Assembly (NCBI GenBank): GCA_964585635.1
Contig: CAZPEV010000042.1
Location: 1-21,880 of the forward strand
DNA length: 21,880 nt
From: CAZPEV01 sp964585635
Lineage (GTDB): Bacteria > Zixibacteria > MSB-5A5 > GN15 > JAAZOE01
Direction of reading: 5' to 3'
The notes beneath the pieces were generated by a model. The model worked only from the letters and a program-made list of their open reading frames with translations. It was not told where the DNA came from and did no database searches. Positions within the stretch are counted from its first letter, which is position 1; every line of letters begins with the position of its first letter. Positions 7,971 through 16,768 of this stretch are shown here, piece after piece. The translations under genes and the position numbers were made by a program.

Positions 7971-8018
7971 CCCCGGATCGCCGGGGAAGAAAATGCGGCT
8001 TTTCCGCCGGGGCCGCAT
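7971..8018 (+). terminator. Two hairpins after clpX, possible terminator
   Basis: CCCCGG/CCGGGG with loop ATCG (7971-7986) is followed by ATGCGGC/GCCGCAT with a 12-base loop (7993-7999 and 8012-8018). No T-run follows either hairpin, so intrinsic termination is uncertain; they may instead stabilise the 3' end of the clpX message. Confidence 0.4.
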
Positions 8019-8165
8019 CGCAATTTCCGAGAATCTGCTTGACACGCGGGTCCAAGTTTCATAGGAAGAACATATACGGAGCGATTCGCAGCCCTGCCTC
8101 TTGGTAATCAGTAGACTGCACCCCAACTTATTGAGGGAAAATCGCTTCAACGGAGCGGATAACCT

Positions 8166-9773
8166 ATGGGTACTCTGTACTACGGTGACAACCTCGATAT
8201 ACTGCGGGAGCATATCAAGGACGAAAGTATAGACCTCATCTACCTTGACCCACCCTTTAACAGTAAGCGGGACTATAACCTAATCTTCAAGACCCCCAAA
8301 GGGCACAGATCCGAGGCCCAAATTACCGCTTTCGAGGATAGCTGGCACTGGGGAGAGCAGGCGGAACGGGAATTTGACGACCTCTTGCATCAATCCAATA
8401 CCGACGTGGCCGAAATGGTCCAATCGTTGCGCCGCTTCCTCAAAGAAAACGACATGATGGCGTACCTGGTGATGATGGCTAACCGGTTGGTGGAATTGCA
8501 CCGGGTACTGAAACCGACGGGGAGTTTGTACCTCCATTGTGACCCGACCGCCAGCCATTATCTTCGGATTGTGCTCGATACGGTCTTTAAGCCGCAAAAT
8601 TTTAGGAGCGAAATCGTCTGGAGACGACAAAATGCCAAGGGTCTGGCATTTACTCGATTTGCGTCAAACCATGATGTCATCCTTTATCACAGCAAGTCAG
8701 ATACGAGGACATGGCGTTCACCATACAAGGCTCATGATCAGTCGTACATAGATAAGTTTTACCGCTATAGGGATCCAGATACGGGCCGTCAGTTCCAGTT
8801 GGCCGATCTGGTGAATCCCAATAAAGAGCGGCCCAATTTGACCTATGAATTTCTCGGCATCACGCGCGTTTGGCGGTGGACGAAGGAGCGAATGTTGGAG
8901 GCGTACAAGAATGGTCTGATCGTCCAGACAAAACCCGGAGTCGTTCCGAGGTTGAAGCGGTATCTGGATGAGCAGGAGGGCACGCCAATAGATGATATTT
9001 GGGATGATATCCTACCGATTCAGGCGCAGTCCGAAGAACGCCTCGGCTTTCCCACTCAGAAGCCCCTTGCCCTTCTCGAACGGATCATTCAGGCCAGCAG
9101 CGACCCGCGCGATGTCGTGCTTGACCCATTCTGCGGATGCGGCACGGCCATCCATGCGGCGCAGAAGCTGAAGCGGGACTGGATTGGCATCGATATCACT
9201 CATCTGGCCATATCGCTGGTCGAAAAACGGATGAAAGATGCCTTTCGCCGAGTCAAATTCGAAATCCACGGCGTCCCCAAAGACATTGAAGGGGCCCGCG
9301 ACCTGGCGAATCGAAATAAGTATGAGTTCCAGTGGTGGGCCTGCGCCCTGGTGAACGCGCAGCCATATCAGGAAAGGAAAAAGGGGGCGGACACCGGCAT
9401 CGACGGCATCATCTATTTTCAGGATGAGAAAAAGGGGCCGGCCAAAAAGATCATCGTCTCGGTCAAGGGGGGCGATAGTGTCACCCGGTCGATGGTGGCC
9501 GATCTGAAGAATACGGTTGAACGAGAAAGAGCCCAGATGGGACTATTGGTTACCTTGACGCGGCCAACGCGCCCAATGGTGACCGAGGCCGCCAGCGCCG
9601 GCTTTTATGCTTCGCCTCACAATGGTGACTACCCCAAAATACAGATATTGACAATCGAAAATCTTCTGTCCGGTATGCAGCGACCCAAATTCCCGGATTT
9701 CTCAAGAGGCGAAGCAACCTTCAAGAAAGCCCCGGCCGAAGAAGACCAAGGCGATCAGGGAAGCCTTCTCTGA
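8166..9773 (+). CDS. Beta-class DNA (N4-C or N6-A) methyltransferase with C-terminal PD-(D/E)XK-like domain
   Basis: This 535-residue protein carries catalytic motif IV DPPF at residues 28-31 and the AdoMet motif I DPFCGCGTA at 320-328, with the probable target-recognition region between them. That order defines the beta class. After about residue 390 comes a restriction-endonuclease-like domain: GADTGIDG (407-414) and IVSVKGG (Lys434), matching D...xVK of Mrr-like nuclease folds, with Ser432 where Glu or Gln is usual. The recognition site cannot be read from sequence. No separate restriction or specificity gene is adjacent, so it may be an orphan methylase, a fused restriction-modification protein or a phage-type enzyme. 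ATG 8166 has GGAG about eight bases upstream. It is convergent with the radical SAM gene. Confidence 0.9.
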   Translation: MGTLYYGDNLDILREHIKDESIDLIYLDPPFNSKRDYNLIFKTPKGHRSEAQITAFEDSWHWGEQAEREFDDLLHQSNTDVAEMVQSLRRFLKENDMMAYLVMMANRLVELHRVLKPTGSLYLHCDPTASHYLRIVLDTVFKPQNFRSEIVWRRQNAKGLAFTRFASNHDVILYHSKSDTRTWRSPYKAHDQSYIDKFYRYRDPDTGRQFQLADLVNPNKERPNLTYEFLGITRVWRWTKERMLEAYKNGLIVQTKPGVVPRLKRYLDEQEGTPIDDIWDDILPIQAQSEERLGFPTQKPLALLERIIQASSDPRDVVLDPFCGCGTAIHAAQKLKRDWIGIDITHLAISLVEKRMKDAFRRVKFEIHGVPKDIEGARDLANRNKYEFQWWACALVNAQPYQERKKGADTGIDGIIYFQDEKKGPAKKIIVSVKGGDSVTRSMVADLKNTVERERAQMGLLVTLTRPTRPMVTEAASAGFYASPHNGDYPKIQILTIENLLSGMQRPKFPDFSRGEATFKKAPAEEDQGDQGSLL

Positions 9774-9827
9774 CGCCAGGCGACCGAAATATCTTTCAGC
9801 GGCCCGACAGATTCTAATAACAGGCCC

Positions 9828-10805
9828 TCATCGTCCCACAAGCGAGCGAGCCATGTAGGACAGCCTCCACCGCAAACGATCCCGCCGGTACGGCAAATCA
9901 CACTCTTTGCAGGCGGCATTGCGGTCGGGACGGCGGTCAAGCAGGTTCTGACGGAATTGCCGGTACGGCTCGCCATTCCAAACCGCCATGACCGGCGCCA
10001 CAAAGATATTTCCCAGATCCGACCGCCCGGCCGTATCGCGGCAGCAGGGAACACAATCACCGCCATATGTCACCGCCATCTGAATCCAGGGATACGGGCA
10101 GAGGCGATAATCTGAACCGTCATGGGCCGTCTTGAGATGCCCGCAGAAGTTATGAAACTGCCGGGTGTAAAATCGTACCCGCCCCGGCAGCCTGTCGGGG
10201 AAAAGCCGGCGCATCTTCGCCAACGATTCCCCCGAATCCTTGCCGGCATACGACGTGATATCGTGAACATCAAGATGAACCCCCCGTGATACTCGTGCCC
10301 GTTCCATCAGATAGGACAGGTTCTCCCGAACGATATCAAAATCCCCCTGCCGGCCGCGAATCGTCTCATAAACATCCTTTTCCGAGGCAAAGTCGATTGA
10401 GGCGCGAAACGGGCCGGCCGCAATCAGCCGGTCGGCCGTATCATGGTCAATCAACGTTCCGTTGGAGGCAAAGATAGGAAAGAACCCGCCCTGCTCGGCC
10501 CCGGCGACGAACGGAACAAAATCGCGGTTCAAAAACGGCTCACCATCAAGCGTCAGGTTAATATTCCGGTTGCCCGGCTTAGCCGCACGCACACGGGCAA
10601 GAAAGAGGGCGAAATTGTCGCGGGTCAAAAACCCGCGCGGGCGGATGGTAAAATGGTCGGGATCGCTTTGGGGGCAAAAGGCGCATTTCAGGTTGCAGAC
10701 GTTGGTCGGCTCAATCGTGTACTGGTAGGGAGGAAAGCGCAGCACCGTAGCCTTCGAAATCCTGTACGCCCAGCCAAGCCTCAGAAGATGATTGGGCTTT
10801 GTCAT
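9828..10805 (-). CDS. Radical SAM protein with SPASM-type C-terminal Cys cluster
   Basis: The 325-residue protein has the radical SAM cluster motif CNLKCAFC (Cys37, 41, 44), followed by the expected GEP-type motif (LDGEPFLN) and a TIM-barrel-like core. The C-terminal third is Cys-rich: CPYPW, CVPCC and CKEC, the pattern of a SPASM domain holding auxiliary iron-sulfur clusters. SPASM enzymes often modify peptides or proteins, but some act on other substrates, and the substrate here is unknown. It starts 40 bases after prmC and is the last gene of the minus-strand run that contains tldD, tldE and a small Tat-signal peptide gene, which makes a peptide substrate thinkable. The 3' end faces the methyltransferase with a 54-base gap. 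Confidence 0.88.
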   Translation of the reverse strand: MTKPNHLLRLGWAYRISKATVLRFPPYQYTIEPTNVCNLKCAFCPQSDPDHFTIRPRGFLTRDNFALFLARVRAAKPGNRNINLTLDGEPFLNRDFVPFVAGAEQGGFFPIFASNGTLIDHDTADRLIAAGPFRASIDFASEKDVYETIRGRQGDFDIVRENLSYLMERARVSRGVHLDVHDITSYAGKDSGESLAKMRRLFPDRLPGRVRFYTRQFHNFCGHLKTAHDGSDYRLCPYPWIQMAVTYGGDCVPCCRDTAGRSDLGNIFVAPVMAVWNGEPYRQFRQNLLDRRPDRNAACKECDLPYRRDRLRWRLSYMARSLVGR

Positions 10806-10845
10806 TCTCGCAGCCTCGACGACAATCTGGGGGTTCCCACTGCAT

Positions 10846-11709
10846 TCATTCCACGCGACAAACGACGACGCGGTCGATATCGCTCAGATCCTTCAAAAGG
10901 GTGGCGCTGCCGTAGCGGGCGTTCTTCTCAATCATGGCGAAGACGTCGCCTGCCTGATTGTACCCGATCTCGAACATCAGAAATCCGGGACGAGTCAAAT
11001 GCTCCGGGGCCTCGGCGATCAACCGCGTGATGACGTCCAGTCCCCTTTCTCCGGCCACCAGTGCCACCTTCGGGTCGGCCTTCACCTCCGGCGGAAGGGT
11101 GGAATATTCGGCCGACGCGATATAGGGAGGATTGGAGGCGACAATGTCGAACCGCTCGCTTTTGTCCAACCCGGCGAAGAGGTCCGACCGCATGAACCTG
11201 ATCGATTGGTCGACCTCGTACTGCGCCGCGTTCTGACGGGCCACCGCCAGCGCCTCGTCTGAAATATCGACCGCGGTGACGTCCATGAGAGGATTTTCCA
11301 GCTTGGCCGAGACGGCGATCACCCCGGAGCCGACGCCGACATCCAGCAGCCGCACCGGATTCGAGCGGCAAAACCGGACGCCGCGAAGGAGGCCGTCGAG
11401 CAGCAACTCCGTTTCCGGGCAGGGTACCATGACCGCTTCATTGACGATGAATTTCCGCCCGAAAAACCAGGCATGGCCGAGGATATATTGCAGGGGGTAA
11501 CGGGTCAATCGGCGCGTGATTACGCCGTCGAACCTCCGAACCATCTCGTCATCGATAAGCGACGGTCCATGCAGATAAAGATGCAATCGATCAAAATCAA
11601 ACAGCTCGCACAGAATCAGCTCCGCCTCAACCGCGCCGTCATCAATCCCGACTGCCGCCAGCTTGACGGCCGCGTCGGCGATCAGTTTGTTGAGGTTGTG
11701 CGGCGCCAT
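10846..11709 (-). CDS. prmC: PrmC/HemK-like release-factor glutamine methyltransferase
   Basis: PrmC methylates the Gln of the GGQ motif of release factors. The 287-residue product has a helical N-terminal domain with PLQYILG, the AdoMet motif LDVGVGSG (about 122-129) and the catalytic NPPY at 193-196, as in Gln/Asn methyltransferases. The normally conserved Arg of the PRPETE-type segment is Cys97 here (VPCPETE). ATG 11709 is chosen because it overlaps the stop of the small upstream gene as TGATG; an in-frame extension to 11778 lacks family resemblance. prfA, the usual neighbour, is absent. The gene may be the housekeeping enzyme or a relative acting on another protein. Confidence 0.9.
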   Translation of the reverse strand: MAPHNLNKLIADAAVKLAAVGIDDGAVEAELILCELFDFDRLHLYLHGPSLIDDEMVRRFDGVITRRLTRYPLQYILGHAWFFGRKFIVNEAVMVPCPETELLLDGLLRGVRFCRSNPVRLLDVGVGSGVIAVSAKLENPLMDVTAVDISDEALAVARQNAAQYEVDQSIRFMRSDLFAGLDKSERFDIVASNPPYIASAEYSTLPPEVKADPKVALVAGERGLDVITRLIAEAPEHLTRPGFLMFEIGYNQAGDVFAMIEKNARYGSATLLKDLSDIDRVVVCRVE

Positions 11710-11939
11710 CAGCACCAATCGGGAAGCTGGGCGCCGCCGCCGGCCCACCAATCCACCAACTCGGGATGAAAAGCGCATCCCGACTTCTTATGGCCGCGCA
11801 GGCGGAGAATCACATCCGATGGGGGGGCCGTCGGCGCCGGCGGCTCGGCCGACCATGATTCCAGCACCGGCGGCACGGGGAGCATCGTCCCGGCCGCCAC
11901 CATCGCCGAAATGGTAATGAATTTCCGTCGTGTCAACAT
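11709..11939 (-). CDS. Small Tat-signal peptide/protein, unknown function
   Basis: The 76-residue product begins with a twin-arginine export signal: LTRRKFI at 2-8, then a hydrophobic stretch to about residue 23. The remaining roughly 45 residues are Pro-rich, then have a basic segment, and end in a Trp/Gly-rich tail with two Cys (residue 55 and the final residue). No family is recognised. Both ends are coupled: its ATG lies inside the end of tldE (ATGTTGA) and its stop overlaps the prmC start (TGATG), which argues for real translation. Its place beside a TldD/E protease and a SPASM radical SAM gene makes it a candidate substrate, but it may simply be a small periplasmic protein. Confidence 0.72.
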   Translation of the reverse strand: MLTRRKFITISAMVAAGTMLPVPPVLESWSAEPPAPTAPPSDVILRLRGHKKSGCAFHPELVDWWAGGGAQLPDWC

Positions 11940-13300
11940 TTCCCCTCCCAGGCTTCTTTGGTTTCCTGGATCAGATTGAATCCGCCGATCTTCAACGACG
12001 GCACCAGCATCAACGATGAATACTGGGGATAAACGACTCGTTCCCTGGAAATCATCTGGACGTTGCTCAGCGCCTCCAAGATCGACTGGTTCGTACGCAT
12101 GTTCTTGATCGCCGACCCGACCCGGCCGTTCTCTATCATAAAGGTCCCGTCGCGGGTGGTGCCGGTGATCATCGTCTGCATCGGGTTGAGAAAATTGACA
12201 TACCAGAAATGCGTGATCAGCACCCCTTTCTCGGTCGATCCGATCATCTCGCTCAGGCTGCTGTCCCCACCGGCCATGACCATGTTCTTGGGATACGGGC
12301 CATAGCTGTTGTCGGGCGGCAGCGCATGTCCCGTCGGTTTGACCCCCATGGCGTTGGCATAGTAGCTGTCGAAAGCTGCGTCCCCCGCCTTGCCATGATC
12401 GATCATCGTCAGGTGCTGCACCGGAATGCCTTCATAGTCGAACGGCAGATTTCCGAAAGCGGGATTGTCCGGCTCGTCGGTGATGGTGATCTTGTCGCCG
12501 GTGATCATCTCCCCTTTCTTGCCCGAGAGGAATGACCGCTTCTGCATAAACGTCTTGCCGCCGAATCCCATGAACCCCAGAAACAGCAGCAACTGTCCCA
12601 CCGCCGCCGGTTCCAGGATGACCGTGTACTGCCCATCCGGCAGCGACACCGGATTGATATTCCCTTTCGCCCGGTCGATCGCCTGCTGTGTCAGCAACGC
12701 AAAGTCGATTTTGGCCGGGTCGGGATTGAATCCAATGGCAAACCCGGAGCTTTCCCCCTCACCGGTAACCGTCAGCGACAGTTCCGCTCGCCCGAATCGC
12801 CCATACTGCCGCACCCCCAGCGAATTGGCCACCGCCACGGCATGAATCTCATGCCGCAACGCCCCGGCCGTCGTCAAGCCGCCGCTTTGAGCGGCCTTCT
12901 GCGCCACCTTCGCCACCGCATCAGCCATCTCCGCCGGGCTGAATTTCGTGTTTGGTTCCACTGCTATCGTCTTGGTCAACGGCGGCGCCAGGGCCTTGTC
13001 GGGAAACGATACGAAGCGATCATCCGGCTTCTGAAGCATGCTGATCTGATTGGCTGATCCAACCACCGCCGTAATCCCGGCCGGGCTTAGGTCATTGGTC
13101 GACGCCAGACCGACCTTCTTATCCTTGACCGTCGTCACCACCAGGCGGGTTTCCTCCAGGGCCATGTTTTGGTGGATAACCGACTCCGCCACCCGTGTCA
13201 GCCACAGCTGATCCCCCATCAGCACCACCTCGGTCTGGTCGGCCGGGGAGCATTTCAGGGCCGTCTCGGTAATTTCCAGCGCCTGCGCCTTATCCAACAT
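11933..13300 (-). CDS. tldE: TldE/PmbA-like subunit of the TldD/E protease
   Basis: This 455-residue protein matches the TldE (PmbA) half of the heterodimeric TldD/TldE metalloprotease in length and layout. It lacks the HExxxH metal motif that its partner carries, as expected for TldE. TldD/E trims unfolded peptides; in Escherichia coli it removes the leader of microcin B17 and degrades the CcdA antitoxin. The start is ATG 13300, three bases after the tldD stop, with the G-rich end of tldD as ribosome-binding site. The stop overlaps the next small gene by seven bases. Confidence 0.92.
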   Translation of the reverse strand: MLDKAQALEITETALKCSPADQTEVVLMGDQLWLTRVAESVIHQNMALEETRLVVTTVKDKKVGLASTNDLSPAGITAVVGSANQISMLQKPDDRFVSFPDKALAPPLTKTIAVEPNTKFSPAEMADAVAKVAQKAAQSGGLTTAGALRHEIHAVAVANSLGVRQYGRFGRAELSLTVTGEGESSGFAIGFNPDPAKIDFALLTQQAIDRAKGNINPVSLPDGQYTVILEPAAVGQLLLFLGFMGFGGKTFMQKRSFLSGKKGEMITGDKITITDEPDNPAFGNLPFDYEGIPVQHLTMIDHGKAGDAAFDSYYANAMGVKPTGHALPPDNSYGPYPKNMVMAGGDSSLSEMIGSTEKGVLITHFWYVNFLNPMQTMITGTTRDGTFMIENGRVGSAIKNMRTNQSILEALSNVQMISRERVVYPQYSSLMLVPSLKIGGFNLIQETKEAWEGKC

Positions 13301-13303
13301 TTC

Positions 13304-14754
13304 TTATCCCCCCACCTGAATCCCGGTGAATCGGGCCGGCGCGGCGCCCTGACCCGTGCGTGCATTCTGTCCCGGCTGTCCTTTGCCGCAGTTGGGCGTC
13401 CCCCAGATCGTGAATTGCGAGGCGTCGCCGATGGCCTCGCAGCTGCGCCAAAACTGGNNNNNNNNNNCGTCGTACATCCCGCAAAGGTCGGATTCTTGAT
13501 CACGCCCCCCAGCTTTCCCCCCTTGATCTCCCAGCCGATCTCGCATCCGAACTGGAAATTCTTGCGCAGATCGTCAATCGACCACGATGACGGCGTCGCC
13601 ATATAGATACCATCGTCCACCTCGCCGATCAGTTGCTCAAACGATTTATCGCCCGGCTGCAGGTTGATGTTCGTCATCCGCACCAGTGGAAGGTTTTTCC
13701 ATCCCTCGGCCCGCATGGCGCCGGTCGATTTCTTCCCGATGCGATAGGCCGTTTCACGCGACGACAGATAATCCATCAATAGGCCGTCTTTGATAAGCAC
13801 CGCGGGCCGGCCCTTGATTCCCTCGTCATCCCAGCCAAACGTTCCCAGTCCCGGCCAGGCGGTGGGATCACTGGTGACGGTCATGATCGGCGCGCCGTAC
13901 TGCAGCTTTCCCAATTGCTCGACCGTGGCAAATGACGTCCCCGAAAAATTCCGCTCCGAGCCGAACACCCGATCCAGTTCCAGCGGATGCCCGACCGACT
14001 CATGAATGACCAGCGACATCATATCGCCCGACAACACCAGGGAACAGCTCTTCTGCGGACAGGCCGGCGCCGCCAGCAGCATGGCCACCTCCTCCGCGAC
14101 CCGTGCCAGGTTGCCTTTCAGATCAAGCTCCGCTATAAGCTCGTACCCTTTGACCTCGTATTGACCTGATGATGTCGGATACGACCGCTCCGCCCGCTCC
14201 CGCCGCGACTTGGCCTGGGCCAGCGTCACCCCCGCGCCGGTCTGGATAATCGTCTGCGCCAGGTCGCTTCCCTCAGAAGAGAAAAACCACTTTTTCAGCT
14301 TGCGAAACGATGCGAAACAGCTCCGCGAATTGATTCCCGTCAGTCCTCCCATGGCGGCGTCCAGATCGGCCAGGAAGGCGATCACTTCCGACAAGGTGAT
14401 GGTAAACGGATCGGTTGTAAACCGCGATTTGTATTCGCCGGTCTGCTTGTCGGCCAAAGACAGCTCTACCGGTGCCTTCATTACCTTGGCCGATGCCTTG
14501 GCCACCGCCGCCGCCCGCTCGACCAGTTGCTTGACTGATAGCCTCGGATCATCCGATGACGCAAATCCCCAGGCCCCGTCGATCAACAGCCGCGCCGCCC
14601 AACCGGCCGAAAGGGAGCTTTGAATCGGATCGGGAGAGCCGTCGGTGTACGACAGGCCTTGATCGCGGATTATCTCGTAGCGGATATCGCAGTAGCTCGC
14701 CTTTTTCGCCGATGCCGCCGCCAGACCGTCCATGGCAGTTTTCTTGATGTCCAT
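13304..14754 (-). CDS. tldD: TldD-like metalloprotease subunit, interrupted by an assembly gap
   Basis: TldD is the catalytic, zinc-binding subunit of TldD/E. HESVGH at residues 251-256 is the metal motif. The frame is intact for 429 codons to the N-run at 13458-13467, and after it the true C-terminus (FWRSCEAIGD to FTGIQVGG) is in a different frame, ending at 13304. The gap must therefore hold a number of bases equal to 2 modulo 3, not 10. With two missing bases the protein would be 480 residues, almost the length of Escherichia coli TldD (481), and the join would read TTxQFW. The gene is thus probably intact in the organism. An A/G-rich ribosome-binding site (AGGGA) precedes ATG 14754. Confidence 0.92.
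13458..13467. other. Run of 10 N (assembly gap) inside tldD
   Basis: Ten unknown bases break the tldD frame. The flanking frames show that ten is not the true length; about two bases would fit the family. Confidence 0.97.
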
Positions 14755-14900
14755 GACTATCCCTAATTTGAGTGAATGCCAAATCGTCGGATTAATTTAC
14801 ACAACGGTTCGCGGATAGTCAAAGGATGATTTGGAGGGAAATCACGCGTCAAGACGCAAGACACAAAGCGAAGTGATATTGGATACGAGGGCCGTTGCGG

Positions 14901-14947
14901 GGGTGCCCCCGCCCTCTGGGCGGGGATTTATGCGCCTCATTGCAAAC
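14901..14947. repeat. Dispersed repeat, copy A
   Basis: Bases 14912-14947 match 20575-20610 at 32 of 36 positions, including the shared end TGCG.CTCATTGCAAAC. Bases 14901-14921 match 20407-20427 at 20 of 21. It lies upstream of tldD and is followed by an extended hairpin. Confidence 0.75.
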
Positions 14948-14954
14948 CGGGTAC

Positions 14955-14990
14955 CCTACCCAGAGTTCGCCGCAGGCGAACGACGGGTGG
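14955..14990. repeat. Extended hairpin upstream of tldD
   Basis: The inner stem GTTCGCC/GGCGAAC with loop GCA (14965-14981) is flanked by outer arms CTACCC and GGGTGG across 3-base internal loops. It stands 8 bases after repeat copy A. It lies between the PspC-like gene and tldD, so it could act in the transcript, but it resembles the repeat hairpins near 20.6 and 20.8 kb. Confidence 0.55.
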
Positions 14991-14995
14991 GATTC

Positions 14996-15220
14996 CTATG
15001 TCCTCGGCGGATCTTTGACCTGCGGGTTTTGATTCGAGCCTTCCGGAATTATTATCCAGCCGATCAAATAGGTGATCACAAACGGGAAAAGCACTGTCAC
15101 CAAAGCCAAAAGAACCGCCGCCAGGCGAATAATGGTCGGATCAAATTCCCAGAATTTGGCCAGCCCGCCGCAGATACCGGCGACTTTTCTGTCGGTCGTC
15201 GATCTGTAGAGTCGTCGCAT
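14996..15220 (-). CDS. PspC-domain small membrane protein
   Basis: The 74-residue product begins MRRLYRSTTDRKVAGICGGL, the hallmark of the PspC family (phage-shock-protein C-like), followed by one long hydrophobic segment at about residues 30-57 and a short polar tail. ATG 15220 is chosen because GGAG stands six bases upstream and the family starts here; the frame is open farther up to 15277. PspC proteins sit in the inner membrane and are linked to envelope stress, but stand-alone copies like this have no fixed role. No pspA, pspB or pspF is nearby. Confidence 0.88.
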   Translation of the reverse strand: MRRLYRSTTDRKVAGICGGLAKFWEFDPTIIRLAAVLLALVTVLFPFVITYLIGWIIIPEGSNQNPQVKDPPRT

Positions 15221-15291
15221 TGCCGTCTCCATGTTGGTACACGTTCGCGCGGCGGCAGGAGCCGCTTCCCGCCGCAAATTCTATCCCGTAC

Positions 15292-15858
15292 CTATCTCTG
15301 CCGAGCGTACTTTCCCATCAACTGACCCTCGGCCAGGATATGCTCCTTCATGGCCGCCTCAAGTTCCTTCTTGGTCGCTTTGCCGGCTGGCGTCAGCACC
15401 GCATCGAGCGCATAGACCTTGAAATAGTACCGGTGCGTCCCGCTGGGAGGGCAGGGGCCGCCGTAGCCGGGTCGCCCGAAGTCGGTGATGCCCTGCTTGG
15501 CGCCGTTTTTCAACGCGGCGTCGGTCGGCATCCCCTCGGCCAGAATCTTCGTGTCCGGCGGAAGGTTATACAGCACCCAATGGACCCATATGCCTACCGG
15601 GGCATCGGGATCATCCGCGATCAGCGCCAGGCTTTTGCTTCCTTCCGGAACCCCGCCAATCGCCAGCGGGGGAGAAACATCGGCGTCGTCGCAACTGTAC
15701 TTCTTGGGGATCATTCCCCCCTCAACGAAAGCCGAACTGGTGATTGTGAGAGCCATTTTCTTCTCTCCTTTCGGCGGTACACCGGTTTCTTCCTCCGCCT
15801 GGCAGGCGACAACGACCAATAGCATGGCCGCCGCCAGGCTGATGATAACTCGCTTCAT
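15292..15858 (-). CDS. YbhB/YbcL-type PEBP family lipoprotein
   Basis: This 188-residue protein belongs to the phosphatidylethanolamine-binding/Raf-kinase-inhibitor-like family. Residues 1-19 form a lipoprotein signal with lipobox VVAC (Cys19), so it is probably anchored in the envelope. The ligand-pocket motifs DDPDAP (about residue 87) with WVHWVLYNLP, and GTHRYYF (about 144), are present. The natural ligand of bacterial members is unclear. It is in line with, but about 70 bases from, the PspC-like and PhzF-like genes, so co-transcription is possible but not shown. Confidence 0.9.
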   Translation of the reverse strand: MKRVIISLAAAMLLVVVACQAEEETGVPPKGEKKMALTITSSAFVEGGMIPKKYSCDDADVSPPLAIGGVPEGSKSLALIADDPDAPVGIWVHWVLYNLPPDTKILAEGMPTDAALKNGAKQGITDFGRPGYGGPCPPSGTHRYYFKVYALDAVLTPAGKATKKELEAAMKEHILAEGQLMGKYARQR

Positions 15859-15923
15859 ATTCTTACCGCCTCTGTTTTTCCCGATCGCCTTATTATACCG
15901 GCAGGATTCCGCTTTGCGCCATC

Positions 15924-16703
15924 CTATATCTCAATCGTCCCCTCAAGATATGTCACCGCCCGTCCGCCAATTTTCACCCGTTCCCCCAGGTACTCACACC
16001 ATAACTCCCCCCTCCTGGACGAAAGCTGGAAGGCGTGCAGGACATTCTTCTTCAGCCGTTTGGCCCAATATGGGATCAAGAGGGTATGCGCCGATCCCGT
16101 CACCGGGTCTTCGTTGATCCCCGCTCTGGGCGCGAAGAAGCGGGAGACAAAATCGCACCCCTCCCCCGGCGCCGTAACGATGATCCCCAGGCAATCAACC
16201 TTGGCCAGTTCCCCAAAATCCGGTTCCAGCGCCAGGACATTATCCTGACTGTCATACACTGCAAAATAATCACGCCCCTGCAAAATTTCCCTCGGCGCGC
16301 GGCCCAATCCCGCGATCAGGCCGTCTGGAGCATCAGCCGGCTGCAGATCGTACGCCGGAAAGTCGAGCCAGATGATATCGTCCCTTCGCGTCGCCCTCAG
16401 TTCACCGCTCGGTGAGGAAAACCTGATCAGCGAGCCGGGATATTTCAAGTGAGAGAAAATAACATGGGCGGTGGCCAGGGTCGGGTGGCCCGCCAGATTG
16501 ATCTCGATCTTGGGCGTGAACCAGCGGATGTCGAAGATATCTCCCCGACGCACGAAAAAGGCGGTCTCCGACAGGTTGTTCTCCAGGGCGATATGCTGCA
16601 TGACATCAGCGGGCAACCATTTCTCCAGCGGGCAAATGGCGGCCGGGTTGCCGCCGAAAAGCCGATCGGTAAAGGCATCAGCCTGATAGATCGGTATTCG
16701 CAT
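15924..16703 (-). CDS. PhzF-family isomerase/epimerase
   Basis: The 259-residue protein has the two-domain PhzF fold of the diaminopimelate-epimerase-like class. YQADAFT and GGNPAAIC near the N-terminus, the catalytic Glu46 in LSETAFF, FTPKIEINLAGHPTLA (about 63-78) and EDPVTGSAH near 197 are typical. Despite the name, no phenazine genes are nearby, and most family members have unknown substrates; a small-molecule isomerase is the safest call. AAGGA stands before ATG 16703. Confidence 0.92.
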   Translation of the reverse strand: MRIPIYQADAFTDRLFGGNPAAICPLEKWLPADVMQHIALENNLSETAFFVRRGDIFDIRWFTPKIEINLAGHPTLATAHVIFSHLKYPGSLIRFSSPSGELRATRRDDIIWLDFPAYDLQPADAPDGLIAGLGRAPREILQGRDYFAVYDSQDNVLALEPDFGELAKVDCLGIIVTAPGEGCDFVSRFFAPRAGINEDPVTGSAHTLLIPYWAKRLKKNVLHAFQLSSRRGELWCEYLGERVKIGGRAVTYLEGTIEI

Positions 16704-16768
16704 GCCTTATCCTTTCCTGACGGGGTCGGCTCTTCGGCGGCCCCTGATCGTGCGTCGCCTATGTACGC

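Noticed and set aside
13255..13303. tldD extending over the tldE start
   Set aside because: This frame arises only from the wrong N-run length; the proper C-terminus stops at 13304.
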